IMG/VR virus record: IMGVR_UViG_3300035698_019560
Location: 1-30,983 of that record
DNA: 30,983 nucleotides
Source: a virus
Direction: 5' to 3' (one strand)
Part shown: in pieces, positions 19,813 to 28,404 of the stretch
Layout of the letters: every line of letters starts with the position of its first letter
Position numbering within the stretch: position 1 is the first letter of the stretch
The notes under the pieces: generated by a model
Database searches by the model: none
What the model was told of the DNA's origin: nothing
What the model saw: the letters and a program-made list of their open reading frames with translations, nothing else
Program-made: the position numbers and the translations under genes

Positions 19813-19879
19813 GAAAGCCCAGGAGATGTCGGGGCTGGACCTAGATGATGATGATGAGGAAGACGAAAAAAACGATTGA
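19802..19879 (+). CDS. Continuation of chaperone G in the +1 frame (after T6)
   Basis: Read in this phase the codons from 19805 give FFEKAQEMSGLDLDDDDEED, then EKND and a TGA at 19877-19879. The Asp/Glu-rich end and LF-E-kA--lSGL pattern fit the C-terminus of G-type chaperones, so it belongs to the 19510 gene. It contains the canonical slippery A AAA AAC (19867-19873), in the phase used here. Either one T of six is an insertion or a +1/-2 shift happens at the T run. Confidence 0.6.
   Translation, partial: SFFEKAQEMSGLDLDDDDEEDEKND
19805..19810 (+). other. T6 run at the first chaperone frame break
   Basis: CTC CTT TTT TGA in the zero frame; with one T fewer it reads CTC CTT TTT GAG AAA and continues. 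A +1 or -2 shift, a true indel or a homopolymer error would each produce this. Confidence 0.5.
19867..19873 (+). other. Canonical -1 slippery heptamer A AAA AAC
   Basis: The heptamer lies in the exact X XXY YYZ phase of the G continuation frame (GAA AAA AAC). It falls within the only 19-nt window in which the T frame (open after the stop at 19855-19857) overlaps the G frame (stop at 19877-19879). A -1 shift here joins G to T, as in lambda G/GT. A GGTGA/TCACC stem (19882-19886 with 19915-19919) is a weak candidate stimulator. Confidence 0.8.
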
Positions 19880-20229
19880 CGGGTGAGGAGTTGCAGTGGT
19901 ATCGTTTGGCTTTTCACCTGAAGATGACAATTGAAGAAGTCCAACAGAAGACATCCTCCACGGGATTCTTGAAGTGGATATGGTTTCTGGATTGGAAAGA
20001 CACAGAAGAATTTAATCGATCAGATTCTTATTTGGCGCAAATTGCTGCGACGATAGAACAGGGTCAGGTCAAGAATCCTTCTCGTATCACGCTCCAATCT
20101 AAGATACTAGATTTCACGATTGAAAAAGGCAAGAAGAAATCTTCAGTGGATTTAGAATTGTTGTTTGAAACAACAGTTCAAAACAGTAAAAATTTTTGGT
20201 TGGGTCTGACTGGCGCAACTAGAAAATAA
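19876..20229 (+). CDS. Tail assembly chaperone T part (expressed by -1 frameshift)
   Basis: This 117-codon frame has a TTG at 19876 overlapping the G stop (TTGA), without a clear ribosome binding site. It is open in the -1 phase from the preceding stop. Read from the slippery site it makes a G-T fusion with TGEELQWYRLAFHLKMTIEEVQQKTSSTGFLKWIWFLDW, WKDTEEFNRSDSYLAQIAATIE, and a basic end. Members of this type follow the helical, acidic G part and bind the tube protein. It ends just before the tape measure gene. Confidence 0.75.
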   Translation: MTGEELQWYRLAFHLKMTIEEVQQKTSSTGFLKWIWFLDWKDTEEFNRSDSYLAQIAATIEQGQVKNPSRITLQSKILDFTIEKGKKKSSVDLELLFETTVQNSKNFWLGLTGATRK

Positions 20230-20245
20230 TAGGAGTGGTACGCTC

Positions 20246-22864
20246 ATGTTCGGGATGAACCTTGGAACACTTTCGGTTCGGCTTACGGCCAATGCTACAA
20301 AGTTTTCCAAGGTTATTCGTCATTCTCAGAGAATGATTGATGCAACGGTCAAGAAGGCCAAGCAGATGGGACGGCAGCTGAATCGTTCTGTCACCCTTCC
20401 TTTGACGATGATTGCTGGTGCCTCTGTTGCGGCGTTTGGTTCGTTTGATGATTCCATGACCAAGTCACTTGCCATTATGGGCAACGTAAATTCGCAAATG
20501 CGCACCACGATGGAAGATACAGCCAAGAGTATTTCACGGAATTCTATCACCGCTCCGAAAGACTTAGCTGAAGCTTATTTCTTCCTGGCGTCTGCTGGTC
20601 TTTCGGCAAAGCAAGCCGTTGGCTCACTCGCCACAGTAGAAAAATTTGCTGTGGCGGGTGCATTTAATATGTCCCAGGCTACGGACTTGCTCACTGATGC
20701 ACAATCTGCGTTGGGTCTTGCCACGAAGGATTCCGTGAAGCACATGGAAAATATGACCAGGCTTTCTGATGTTTTGGTCAAGGCTAATACTTTGGCGAAT
20801 GCGAGCGTGGAACAATTTTCTCGTGCGTTGACCACAAAGGCTGGTGCGGCACTTCGTCTGTTGAACAAAGACGTTGAAGAAGGTGTGGCCGTTCTTGCGG
20901 CATTTGCAGATCAAGGCGTCAAAGATGCACAAGCAGGAGAAAAACTTCATATTGTTCTTCGTGATCTTCAACGGGCAACGATGAAGGAAACCAAGGCATG
21001 GGAACGTATGGGATTGAGCGTGTACGATGTCAATGGCAAAATGCATTCCATGGCGAATATTATCGGGCAATTGGAGCGGAAATTTGCTACAATGTCCGAT
21101 CAAGAAAAAAAGGCTGCAGCAGAGATGTTGGGCTTTCAAGACCGTTCTTTTTCTGCTCTTCAGGTGTTGTTAGGAACATCTCAAAAGATAGCTGATTATG
21201 AAGTTGCGTTGCGTCGTGCTGGAGATACCACGAAAGAGGTATCAGAAAAGCAACTTCAGTCCTTCAATAGTCAGATGAAAATTCTTTTGAACAACGTCAA
21301 GTTGGCTGGTATTTCTTTGGGGGGGGTCTTTGCGCCTTATGTAAATAAAGCAGGGAAGGCGGTAATGAAATTGGCTATCTGGTTTGAGCGTCTTTCTGAT
21401 TCGCAAAAAAAGTGGCTCACAATAGGAATGACGGTGGCAGCTGCGATGGGTCCTGCGTTGGTTGCGTTTGGATTTCTGGCGCAAGGAATCGGAGCGGTAA
21501 TAAAGTCTTTTTCCACGTTGGGATTTGTGGGGACTGCTTGGGTGGTTGCAGCTGGACTTATTGTGACTGCGGTTTTGTTAGTGGCGGATGCCTTTTTCAA
21601 GGCTGATACAGGTTTCTTGAAATTCGTCAAATCGATGAAAGTAGGTAAGTTGACGATTGAGGAAAGCATGTCTGTGACTTCGGCGTTCGTGCTTCAGGCG
21701 TGGGACACGGCCATTCATAATATCAAACTTACTTGGGAAGATTTGAAGGTGTCTGTCCTTTACATCGGTGGGGCGATTTATCGTGGGATGCTTCGTATGA
21801 GCAAAAAAGCATCCGATGCTTTCTGGGATACGGTAAAGGATATGGCGGATGTGATTCCTGGTTTGAGTCTTCTGGCTAAGAAATTGGAGAAAGTAGGGGA
21901 ACGGTCTGGGGAAGTCTATGAAGCCGCTATCAGTCAAAGTCTGGCCAAGTCAAAGCAACGGTGGAGAGATTATAACACAACGGTGGATGATCTGAACAAA
22001 GAGAACGCCAAAAAAGTAGAAGCATGGGAACTTCAACGGGGGAAGGTTCTTGCCGACAGTTTGAACAAATCCAAAAAGGATGTTCAGTCATTCGGAGATG
22101 CGGTTGAAGGCTGGTTCAAAAATACTGCGAAAGCAGCAACGGATGCGTTCAAAGATACTCCACTTGGTTCTGGTTATATTGCACCGGATTTGTCTAGTTT
22201 GGAATCGGCAGCGAAAACCCTGATCAGTGAGATGCGTTCACCATTGGAGATTTTTCAAGATCAATTCGCCAAGCTGGATGATATGTGGAACCTAGGAATG
22301 CTTGACGAGAAAACATATCATCGGGCTGCGGCTGCGTACAAGAGGGAATTGAGAGATGCGTTGGACTCCGGTCCAGTCGATGAGTTCAATAATTCTCTCG
22401 AAAAGCAAGCCAGCCTCATGGACAAACTGAAGGGCAAGGCTTCTTCCGGTAAACTTGCGTTTATGGCCTTGGGTGGGAAAAAGGGAGGCATTTCGGCCAA
22501 GCATGATTCTGCAAATGCGCTGGCCCTTCCCGGTGGTTCAAGTAGGATAGGTGGCTGGCCGCAGAAGATGGAACGTGTGATGAATCGCGTTTCCCGGTCT
22601 GCGAATGGTACGAACCCGAGAGAAATGGCATTGTTGCGTGGTAGGTTGGCTGGTACGGGGAGTACGCCTGGTTTCTTGGGTAAGGCTTACCAAGAAGGCA
22701 TCCGAAGCGATTCTCGTGGGAATCCGCGTGTTGTTGGCAAGGCGCATATGGACCGTGGAGTGGGCACAAATATCTATCGTCCACAGAACTGGGAAGAGAT
22801 AGTTGGGTTTTTGAAGCAGATTTCAATTAACACAGGCCAAGGCACACCTGCGGTGGTAACATAA
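20246..22864 (+). CDS. Tail tape measure protein
   Basis: This 872-residue protein starts at an ATG with AGGAG about 10 nt upstream. It has the TP901-type N-terminal half: LGTLSVRLTANATKFSKVIRHSQRM, FGSFDDSMTKSLAIMGN, SRNSITAPKDLAEAYFFLASAGLSAKQAV, EKFAVAGAFNMSQATDLLTDAQ. Two hydrophobic stretches (about 389-450) follow: WLTIGMTVAAAMGPALVAFGFLAQG and TAWVVAAGLIVTAVLLVADAFF. A coiled region (about 560-620) and a Gly/Ser-rich end complete it. The protein spans the tail lumen and fixes tail length; 872 residues imply about 130 nm. It contains a G8 run at 21319-21326, but the frame is intact there. I see no peptidase or lysozyme domain in the C-terminal half. Confidence 0.93.
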   Translation: MFGMNLGTLSVRLTANATKFSKVIRHSQRMIDATVKKAKQMGRQLNRSVTLPLTMIAGASVAAFGSFDDSMTKSLAIMGNVNSQMRTTMEDTAKSISRNSITAPKDLAEAYFFLASAGLSAKQAVGSLATVEKFAVAGAFNMSQATDLLTDAQSALGLATKDSVKHMENMTRLSDVLVKANTLANASVEQFSRALTTKAGAALRLLNKDVEEGVAVLAAFADQGVKDAQAGEKLHIVLRDLQRATMKETKAWERMGLSVYDVNGKMHSMANIIGQLERKFATMSDQEKKAAAEMLGFQDRSFSALQVLLGTSQKIADYEVALRRAGDTTKEVSEKQLQSFNSQMKILLNNVKLAGISLGGVFAPYVNKAGKAVMKLAIWFERLSDSQKKWLTIGMTVAAAMGPALVAFGFLAQGIGAVIKSFSTLGFVGTAWVVAAGLIVTAVLLVADAFFKADTGFLKFVKSMKVGKLTIEESMSVTSAFVLQAWDTAIHNIKLTWEDLKVSVLYIGGAIYRGMLRMSKKASDAFWDTVKDMADVIPGLSLLAKKLEKVGERSGEVYEAAISQSLAKSKQRWRDYNTTVDDLNKENAKKVEAWELQRGKVLADSLNKSKKDVQSFGDAVEGWFKNTAKAATDAFKDTPLGSGYIAPDLSSLESAAKTLISEMRSPLEIFQDQFAKLDDMWNLGMLDEKTYHRAAAAYKRELRDALDSGPVDEFNNSLEKQASLMDKLKGKASSGKLAFMALGGKKGGISAKHDSANALALPGGSSRIGGWPQKMERVMNRVSRSANGTNPREMALLRGRLAGTGSTPGFLGKAYQEGIRSDSRGNPRVVGKAHMDRGVGTNIYRPQNWEEIVGFLKQISINTGQGTPAVVT

Positions 22865-22866
22865 TT

Positions 22867-23691
22867 ATGACGGCAACTATCAGAAGAGAGACATACAGTT
22901 ATGGCGACATGGAAGCATCGGAGCGTCAGGGAGCGTTGGCTCAACTCACGCGTTCAATGCTCGTGGAAAATATTGACGCCACGAACCAAGATGCCGTAAC
23001 AGAAATTTTGACGGCTCTGGATAATGCCGGATATACGGCGTGGAGTTCTTTCACTCCAGCCACTTCGGCGCTGAGCAATTTAGTGTGCATCAATCGTAAG
23101 ATTCGGCTCATGTACAACGAAGGTGATCCAACCAAAGCAATTGTGACTTTGGAGTACGCTTCTCGCGCAGATTCTGATGTGGATTACTTGATTACTGGAT
23201 CTGGTTCTCTTCGTCAAATTACCACGGCAAAAGATTATTATGGACAACCTCTTTCTGTGTCCTATACTTTTCCTGATGACTATATTTACAACACGGCTCT
23301 TCAAGGCGAGACAGATGTTCAAGGCGCGCAATTAAATGCACTTTACCCCAATCACGTGCTTCGTGGAGTCCGGTATTTACAAACAACGTTTCCTCATATT
23401 CTTGCGCAAAAATATGAGGGATTTGTGAATCAAATAACGTGGTTGGGATGCCTTCCTGGTCAAGCCCTTTGTACAGACATTCAGTATGATCCATGGAATT
23501 GGTCTACTAGCCCAAAGACGTGGAAATTCGTGTTTGAGTTTTTGCTTGATGCAACGGGTCATCAGGAAACTATCGTGTACGAAGATGCAAATACGGGGAA
23601 ACCACCAGCAGACTTGGTTTCTGGCGTTGGGTATAAGACTCCTGTTTGGTTTCCCAGTATCGATTTCAATGAAATTTTTCCGAGTCCATAA
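22867..23691 (+). CDS. Tail-tip protein, conserved phage type
   Basis: This 274-residue protein starts 2 bp after the tape measure stop; its ribosome binding site is weak. N-terminal beta-rich section: LEYASRADSDVDYLITGSG, YYGQPLSVSYTFPDDYIYNT. Middle: GVRYLQTTFPHILAQKYEGFVNQITWLGCLPGQALCTD, then NWSTSPKTWKFVFEFLLD and ETIVYEDANTGKPPADLV, ending with FPSIDFNEIF. The layout recalls baseplate hub or distal-tail proteins encoded directly after tape measure genes, but I cannot match it to a named Dit or Tal family. Confidence 0.7.
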   Translation: MTATIRRETYSYGDMEASERQGALAQLTRSMLVENIDATNQDAVTEILTALDNAGYTAWSSFTPATSALSNLVCINRKIRLMYNEGDPTKAIVTLEYASRADSDVDYLITGSGSLRQITTAKDYYGQPLSVSYTFPDDYIYNTALQGETDVQGAQLNALYPNHVLRGVRYLQTTFPHILAQKYEGFVNQITWLGCLPGQALCTDIQYDPWNWSTSPKTWKFVFEFLLDATGHQETIVYEDANTGKPPADLVSGVGYKTPVWFPSIDFNEIFPSP

Positions 23692-23702
23692 GGGGAAGTA
23701 GA

Positions 23703-24188
23703 ATGGCTTTCAAAGGACTGAAAAAAATACGAAGAGGTGAAACACTTTCGGCTTCTTTCATCAATGCTATTTTGGCGCGTATTCTTCGATCAATTATTGG
23801 TGGTAATGGAATTCGAGTAGACCACCTTCCCGGAAGAATCGTAATTTCTAACACACGTCCAAATCAAGCACGCGCATCGAGTGGGAGTTCTGGAGGAAGT
23901 ATAAGCGGATTTTCGTGGTATACTGCCGATGAGTATGATAATCTTCCTGTTTTGGGGAATGATCCTGCTTTTGCATATACGACTGCCGATGACAATTATT
24001 GGGCGTGGAATTATGCTAGTAGCAAATGGGTCTTTTTTGGTCTTCCTCGCACACCTGGAGCTTGGAATTCTCCTGACACACCTATAATTGGAACGTATCT
24101 TGGTCAACCGTGGTACTTTGATTCGGAAAATGACAAAGCCTATCCCATGTGTAAGTTCACAGAAGCTGATGGAATAGATTTTTCATAA
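23703..24188 (+). CDS. Hypothetical virion protein
   Basis: This 161-residue protein starts at an ATG with AGGGGAAG upstream. It begins FKGLKKIRRGETLSASFINAILARILRSIIGGNGIRVDHLPG, followed by a Ser/Gly-rich linker (SSGSSGGS) and an aromatic-rich C-terminal half (WYTADEYDNLP, WAWNYASSKWVFFG, YLGQPWYFDSENDKAYP). The first part is like short N-terminal adaptor segments of tail-tip or fibre-associated proteins; the second could be a carbohydrate-binding beta fold. No family recognised. Confidence 0.6.
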   Translation: MAFKGLKKIRRGETLSASFINAILARILRSIIGGNGIRVDHLPGRIVISNTRPNQARASSGSSGGSISGFSWYTADEYDNLPVLGNDPAFAYTTADDNYWAWNYASSKWVFFGLPRTPGAWNSPDTPIIGTYLGQPWYFDSENDKAYPMCKFTEADGIDFS

Positions 24189-25654
24189 TGGCTATTTCAC
24201 CTGTCGCAATATTTCCGTGGAAGCAAGTCGAACCAGGGAGCAATGCGCCCACCGGGTCTTTTTTTGCTTCAAATTTGTACACGCAATTGGCTTCGGAAAT
24301 TACACGACGTTATGTGTACATGGAGCGAGAAAAACCATTTTTTTCCCATTTGGGCACAGGTGTGAGCAATCAACCTTTCTATGATAGTTATTCTTTTAAT
24401 ACTTTGGTGGGGCAGGATGAAGGATGGTATCCAGGCATTCCAATGCGCCGAAAAGGTTTTGCAATCAATATCATCAGGAGCGTTCTCACTAGTCTGCGAA
24501 CGCATCTTTTGGCGTGTTTGGCAGACATGGAAATTGAACTCAAACATGGCACTATGAATCCTGGTGTGAAATGGCGAAGATATTGGAGTGATGTCGTTGC
24601 TGATGATTGGGATTATGTATTAAGTCCCAATGATACGGAAATTGATTCTTTGGTAAATCCTCCTATTTTATACGGTCTTGTAACACCGCCAACACTTGCC
24701 ATTACTCCGAAATATGCAACATATACTGGTCCAACAACCATAGCGGAAGTCACCACCAATCCACAGGATTGGCAACAAGTGATTTGTGATATGCGCGATA
24801 TGCTTGATGCGATGACGGAAACATCTACCACTGAGCTTTGGTGTTGGTTTGTGGATGATACGGCTTGGCAATGTGATGGAAGATGTGCTCCATACGATGT
24901 GAATCCAGTGGATGGTGAATTTGAAGCAGCGGGCTGGGCATATTATCCATTGCCTAGTTATTATCCTTGGATTTGGCGTGTTTTGCCTTCCGGTGTTACG
25001 GGTGCTAATTCACGATATGGAGATGTAGATGGACCTACGCATCCTCTAGTGATCCATGCTGCAGATAATTACCATGCTTCCACTACGAATAATATTGAAC
25101 GCGAAGCAACGCTCAAGGTGTATCGAATAGAACCTACAAACATAGACAGAGATGAATATTCTGGTGTTTATTCTGCATCGGACAGTGCTTGGGAGAATCC
25201 TAAAGATACAGTCACTCTTACGCAAAAGGAAGGTGGCGAGCATTTTACACAAGAAACTTTTCTTGCTGCGGTTGACATAGCATGGAATGCGGAACAATCA
25301 CTTTTGGGTTTTGTGATAAATGATGGGTCTGAAATACTTGATATTGTTACCACGATAGACACCACCCCCTTAACTGGATTTGGTTGTGTTTCAACGGAAT
25401 TGACTTTGGAACATGACGCCACAGAAACAAAAGGACCAGGGTGCAATTCTTCAGTTCACGTTACTGTTAACCATCCAACGTATTATAATGTGGGAACTCC
25501 CAGTTCTTGTCGGGTTGCGCATGTAGGAGATCCAGATAGAAGTATCACGGTCACTGTAGGTGTATACAACAAAGGAACAGGCCAGTTGGTTCAAGGTTGT
25601 GGAGATAATCCGTTCACTTTTACGCGCCAACAAAAGCCATATACAATATCGTAA
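24188..25654 (+). CDS. Hypothetical large tail protein, Trp/Tyr/Cys-rich
   Basis: This 488-residue protein overlaps the preceding stop (TAATG). It is rich in Trp, Tyr and Thr, with several Cys toward the end. A helical insert follows the start (INIIRSVLTSLRTHLLACLADMEIELKHG). The centre holds WYPGIPMRRKGFAI, TNPQDWQQVICDMRDMLDAM, WCWFVDDTAWQCDGRCAPYDV and WAYYPLPSYYPWIWRVLPSG. The last third is beta-like with VTLTQKEGGEHFTQETF and GPGCNSSVHVTVNHPTYY. No domain is recognised. The place in the tail-tip cluster suggests a virion component. Confidence 0.6.
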   Translation: MAISPVAIFPWKQVEPGSNAPTGSFFASNLYTQLASEITRRYVYMEREKPFFSHLGTGVSNQPFYDSYSFNTLVGQDEGWYPGIPMRRKGFAINIIRSVLTSLRTHLLACLADMEIELKHGTMNPGVKWRRYWSDVVADDWDYVLSPNDTEIDSLVNPPILYGLVTPPTLAITPKYATYTGPTTIAEVTTNPQDWQQVICDMRDMLDAMTETSTTELWCWFVDDTAWQCDGRCAPYDVNPVDGEFEAAGWAYYPLPSYYPWIWRVLPSGVTGANSRYGDVDGPTHPLVIHAADNYHASTTNNIEREATLKVYRIEPTNIDRDEYSGVYSASDSAWENPKDTVTLTQKEGGEHFTQETFLAAVDIAWNAEQSLLGFVINDGSEILDIVTTIDTTPLTGFGCVSTELTLEHDATETKGPGCNSSVHVTVNHPTYYNVGTPSSCRVAHVGDPDRSITVTVGVYNKGTGQLVQGCGDNPFTFTRQQKPYTIS

Positions 25655-25666
25655 CAGAGATTCAAA

Positions 25667-26200
25667 ATGTCAATTTCGGTCACACAGATTCGACGGATTG
25701 AAGCTAAGTGCTTTGAGTTTACCGTGAACCCGAGCACCTACTATGACATTTGGCTTCAAGGCAAGAAAATTGCTTCGCATCGAGCAACAACAGACACAAC
25801 CTTCATTTATGATGGTTGGATCGATTCCTATGAACCCCCACCGCTTGAATTCGTGGATTACGAAAATACACCGGACAGTTATGATTTTCCGCCATATGGG
25901 GTTTTTCAATGGTGGGGGAACACGGCGGTGGACTATTATTCCGTACAACAATATGTTGGTGCGTCTTGGGATGAACTGACTCAAATACCTGAGTCTGGGA
26001 GAGGTTATTATCAATATCCAACGGAAGCACAAACGGATGATTCGACGCCGCAGTTTCGAGTGATATCTTATGATTCGGAAGGTTATGCAGGAGAACCGTT
26101 GTTATTTAGCATCACCGTAGTGGCGCATCCGGTACCTCCGGTGGTTGATGTTACTTATGATCCAGTGGATGAAGAAATTGACATTACTGAGCGAACCTGA
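25667..26200 (+). CDS. Hypothetical tail-module protein
   Basis: This 177-residue protein starts at ATG 25667; only a weak AGAGA is near. The product is beta-rich: VTQIRRIEAKCFEFTVNPSTYYDIWLQGKKIASHRATTD, FVDYENTPDSYDFPP, WDELTQIPESGRGYYQYPTEAQTDD, FRVISYDSEGYAGEPLLFSITVVAHPVPPVVDVTYDP. The section QFRVISYDSEGYAGEPL resembles fibronectin type III-like strands common in tail proteins. Its stop overlaps the next start. Function is unknown. Confidence 0.6.
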   Translation: MSISVTQIRRIEAKCFEFTVNPSTYYDIWLQGKKIASHRATTDTTFIYDGWIDSYEPPPLEFVDYENTPDSYDFPPYGVFQWWGNTAVDYYSVQQYVGASWDELTQIPESGRGYYQYPTEAQTDDSTPQFRVISYDSEGYAGEPLLFSITVVAHPVPPVVDVTYDPVDEEIDITERT

Positions 26201-28404
26201 TGGCAAATGAAAACATAAATTCCGATGCGATTTTGCTGGTCCACACAGGTGCCCAAAGTGCTGGCGCGACGCAAGCTGATCCAGCGGCAAGTCTTGGTGG
26301 CCATCGAGCAGCAAACGCCACTGGGGAATATTCGTGGTTAGTAGACTTGAGCGGAACGTATGAGCAACTCACTACCATTCGGATTGATCGTTTGATTTGT
26401 GCATCGTCTCCTTTGAATACGCTCACCATCACAGCAGAGTCCGTGGACAGTTTATCGTTTGAAGATGGCGATGCGGTGACGATTGCGAATGGTGAAACAA
26501 AACTCCTTGAAGGTTCTGATCCAGATTGGGGAGTAGTGGTTACACGAGTAGGCACTTTGGACTTGATTGGTGAACTCAAATTTGATGCAATTCCTGGAAT
26601 CAATACTGCGTTTGGAATGGAAAATGTAACAAACGCAAAACGGGTTTCAGGGGAAGACTACTATCAAGCCATAGGTGTAGTAGACCAAACGGAATCCTCC
26701 ATATTGGTTGTGGCTCAAGTGGTTCCTTTGGCGGATGGGCACGAGGTAAGCAGCGTGTCTCAACTGAGTGGTTCGGGAGCAGGTTCGATTCAGGGAGCAG
26801 CGGATTGTTTTGTCGATTGGCCTGAGTCCGGTTGGTGCAATGTTCGTATTTCCAACGGAGCCAATCGAGAGATTGTTTATTACACCAGTCGCACGGATGA
26901 TACGCTAATTGTGCCGACTGCTGGACGTGGAAGATTGGGCACGAGTGCTGTGGCTGGGTCTGCGGCGGATTGGCTTTATGCCGTTCCAGGAATTTGCATG
27001 GCTGGGGAAGTTCCTGATTCAGAAAACGTCATCCAAACGATTGCGGACGTGTATACAGCGCCCATAGGTCTTTCTTGGTCTGCTCCTGTTCAAGACATCG
27101 ACACTCCCGCATCGATGGACACGACGGAAGGCTGGGCAGGTCTTTGGATTCACCGAGAAATTCCGGCAGCTGCTACGGTTTCGCCCTTGGTTGAAAATGA
27201 AGTCTTGGTATACTACTCCTACAACGCAACAACCTGGTATCGGAGTGCACGGGGAGATTATCGGATTCAAGATACTACGGTGGAAGGATATGAGTTGCAT
27301 GTGGGGGAAGATGAGGAACCTGATTTGACGGGTTCTCCAGATGCTGCGAATGCGAGTTTACCTTTTTCGTTTGCGCTGGCGTTGCCGAGTAGCGATGAGA
27401 CAGATTATCGTTCCACCGTGTTGTATCGGAACGCTTTTAATCTTGTGAGTCAAAATGTTTATTCGCGTAGACGAATTGTGGATTCTATCGGTAGTGAGGT
27501 CACGCAAAATCCTACAGCGCCCACGTTTGATGCAGTTGTTGGTCCTGGTGGTATTGTGAAAGTGAGTGGGTCTTATGATCCAGGGGAAGATGCTACTGCG
27601 GCAGACACGTTCCGTATCTATTTCAAACAAGGCGCTGATCCAGTTCCAGGCGTTGATACTCCGATAGAAGTCACTATGACGGCTGATCCAATTTTTGGTT
27701 CCCCATCTTTCCGATTAGATTATGATTCACCGCAATTTGGATACAATGTAAACGTCCATACATTGGTCACGGCATATAGGACTTCTGATAGTGCCGAAAG
27801 CGAAAACACGACTGCGGTTGAGGTCACGACTAGTACGATGGAACCAACGATTCCAGCGCAACGAAGATACCATCTTGGTGTGGTTTCTCGACAGGCCATA
27901 AGTCCACCTACGGTTGATGAGACTACGGTGTATGATACTCCACTGAATGTTTACGCTCGGCACTATCCTGGTTACACGGAATTTTATTCCGACACCACTT
28001 TGATTTGGCGATTGAGATATGATAGCAATGCGGGAGCATTTTCAAACGTAGGATTATGGACTACGTTGGCTTTTCAACAAACGTTGATTTCTGGTTCTGC
28101 TTTGGGGACTCCGGTAGATGTGGTCAGCGCAAACGAAATATACTTGGCCGCAGACGGAGTGCGCCGTTTGAAGATAAATATAAGCACAGGAATATTGAAT
28201 TGTGCGGCCGTGAGTCAATTGGAAACACATCTGGTGACGGACAGGGATGAAGCCCCAATTTGCGAACGTGAATGGAATACGCTTTTGCAAGTTTGGGACA
28301 TCGCAACTTGGCAATATGTGACGGTGGGAAGTTTGGACAGCGATGGACGTTTGTCTTTGGTTATCCCCATTCGGCAACGCGCCACAGTAGGAGAATTTGA
28401 GTGA
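26200..28404 (+). CDS. Large tail-tip/receptor-module protein
   Basis: This 734-residue protein overlaps the previous stop (TGATG). The N-terminus has LLVHTGAQSAGATQADPAASLGGHRA, then beta-rich repeats such as NTLTITAESVDSLSFEDGDAVTIANGETKLLEG. The middle includes WCNVRISNGANREIVYYTSRTDDT, GRGRLGTSAVAGSAADWLYAVPGI, and an Ig/fibronectin-like stretch (NPTAPTFDAVVGPGGIVKVSGSYDPGEDATAADTFRIYFKQG). The C-terminus includes WRLRYDSNAGAFSNVG and ends PIRQRATVGEFE. I cannot place it in a named tip family; a host-contact or hub role is plausible by position and size. It is followed by the fibre gene, overlapped (TGATG). Confidence 0.65.
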   Translation: MANENINSDAILLVHTGAQSAGATQADPAASLGGHRAANATGEYSWLVDLSGTYEQLTTIRIDRLICASSPLNTLTITAESVDSLSFEDGDAVTIANGETKLLEGSDPDWGVVVTRVGTLDLIGELKFDAIPGINTAFGMENVTNAKRVSGEDYYQAIGVVDQTESSILVVAQVVPLADGHEVSSVSQLSGSGAGSIQGAADCFVDWPESGWCNVRISNGANREIVYYTSRTDDTLIVPTAGRGRLGTSAVAGSAADWLYAVPGICMAGEVPDSENVIQTIADVYTAPIGLSWSAPVQDIDTPASMDTTEGWAGLWIHREIPAAATVSPLVENEVLVYYSYNATTWYRSARGDYRIQDTTVEGYELHVGEDEEPDLTGSPDAANASLPFSFALALPSSDETDYRSTVLYRNAFNLVSQNVYSRRRIVDSIGSEVTQNPTAPTFDAVVGPGGIVKVSGSYDPGEDATAADTFRIYFKQGADPVPGVDTPIEVTMTADPIFGSPSFRLDYDSPQFGYNVNVHTLVTAYRTSDSAESENTTAVEVTTSTMEPTIPAQRRYHLGVVSRQAISPPTVDETTVYDTPLNVYARHYPGYTEFYSDTTLIWRLRYDSNAGAFSNVGLWTTLAFQQTLISGSALGTPVDVVSANEIYLAADGVRRLKINISTGILNCAAVSQLETHLVTDRDEAPICEREWNTLLQVWDIATWQYVTVGSLDSDGRLSLVIPIRQRATVGEFE

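Noticed and set aside
21319-21326. Frameshift in the G8 run of the tape measure gene
   Set aside because: The same frame reads good protein on both sides (ISLGGVFAPY).
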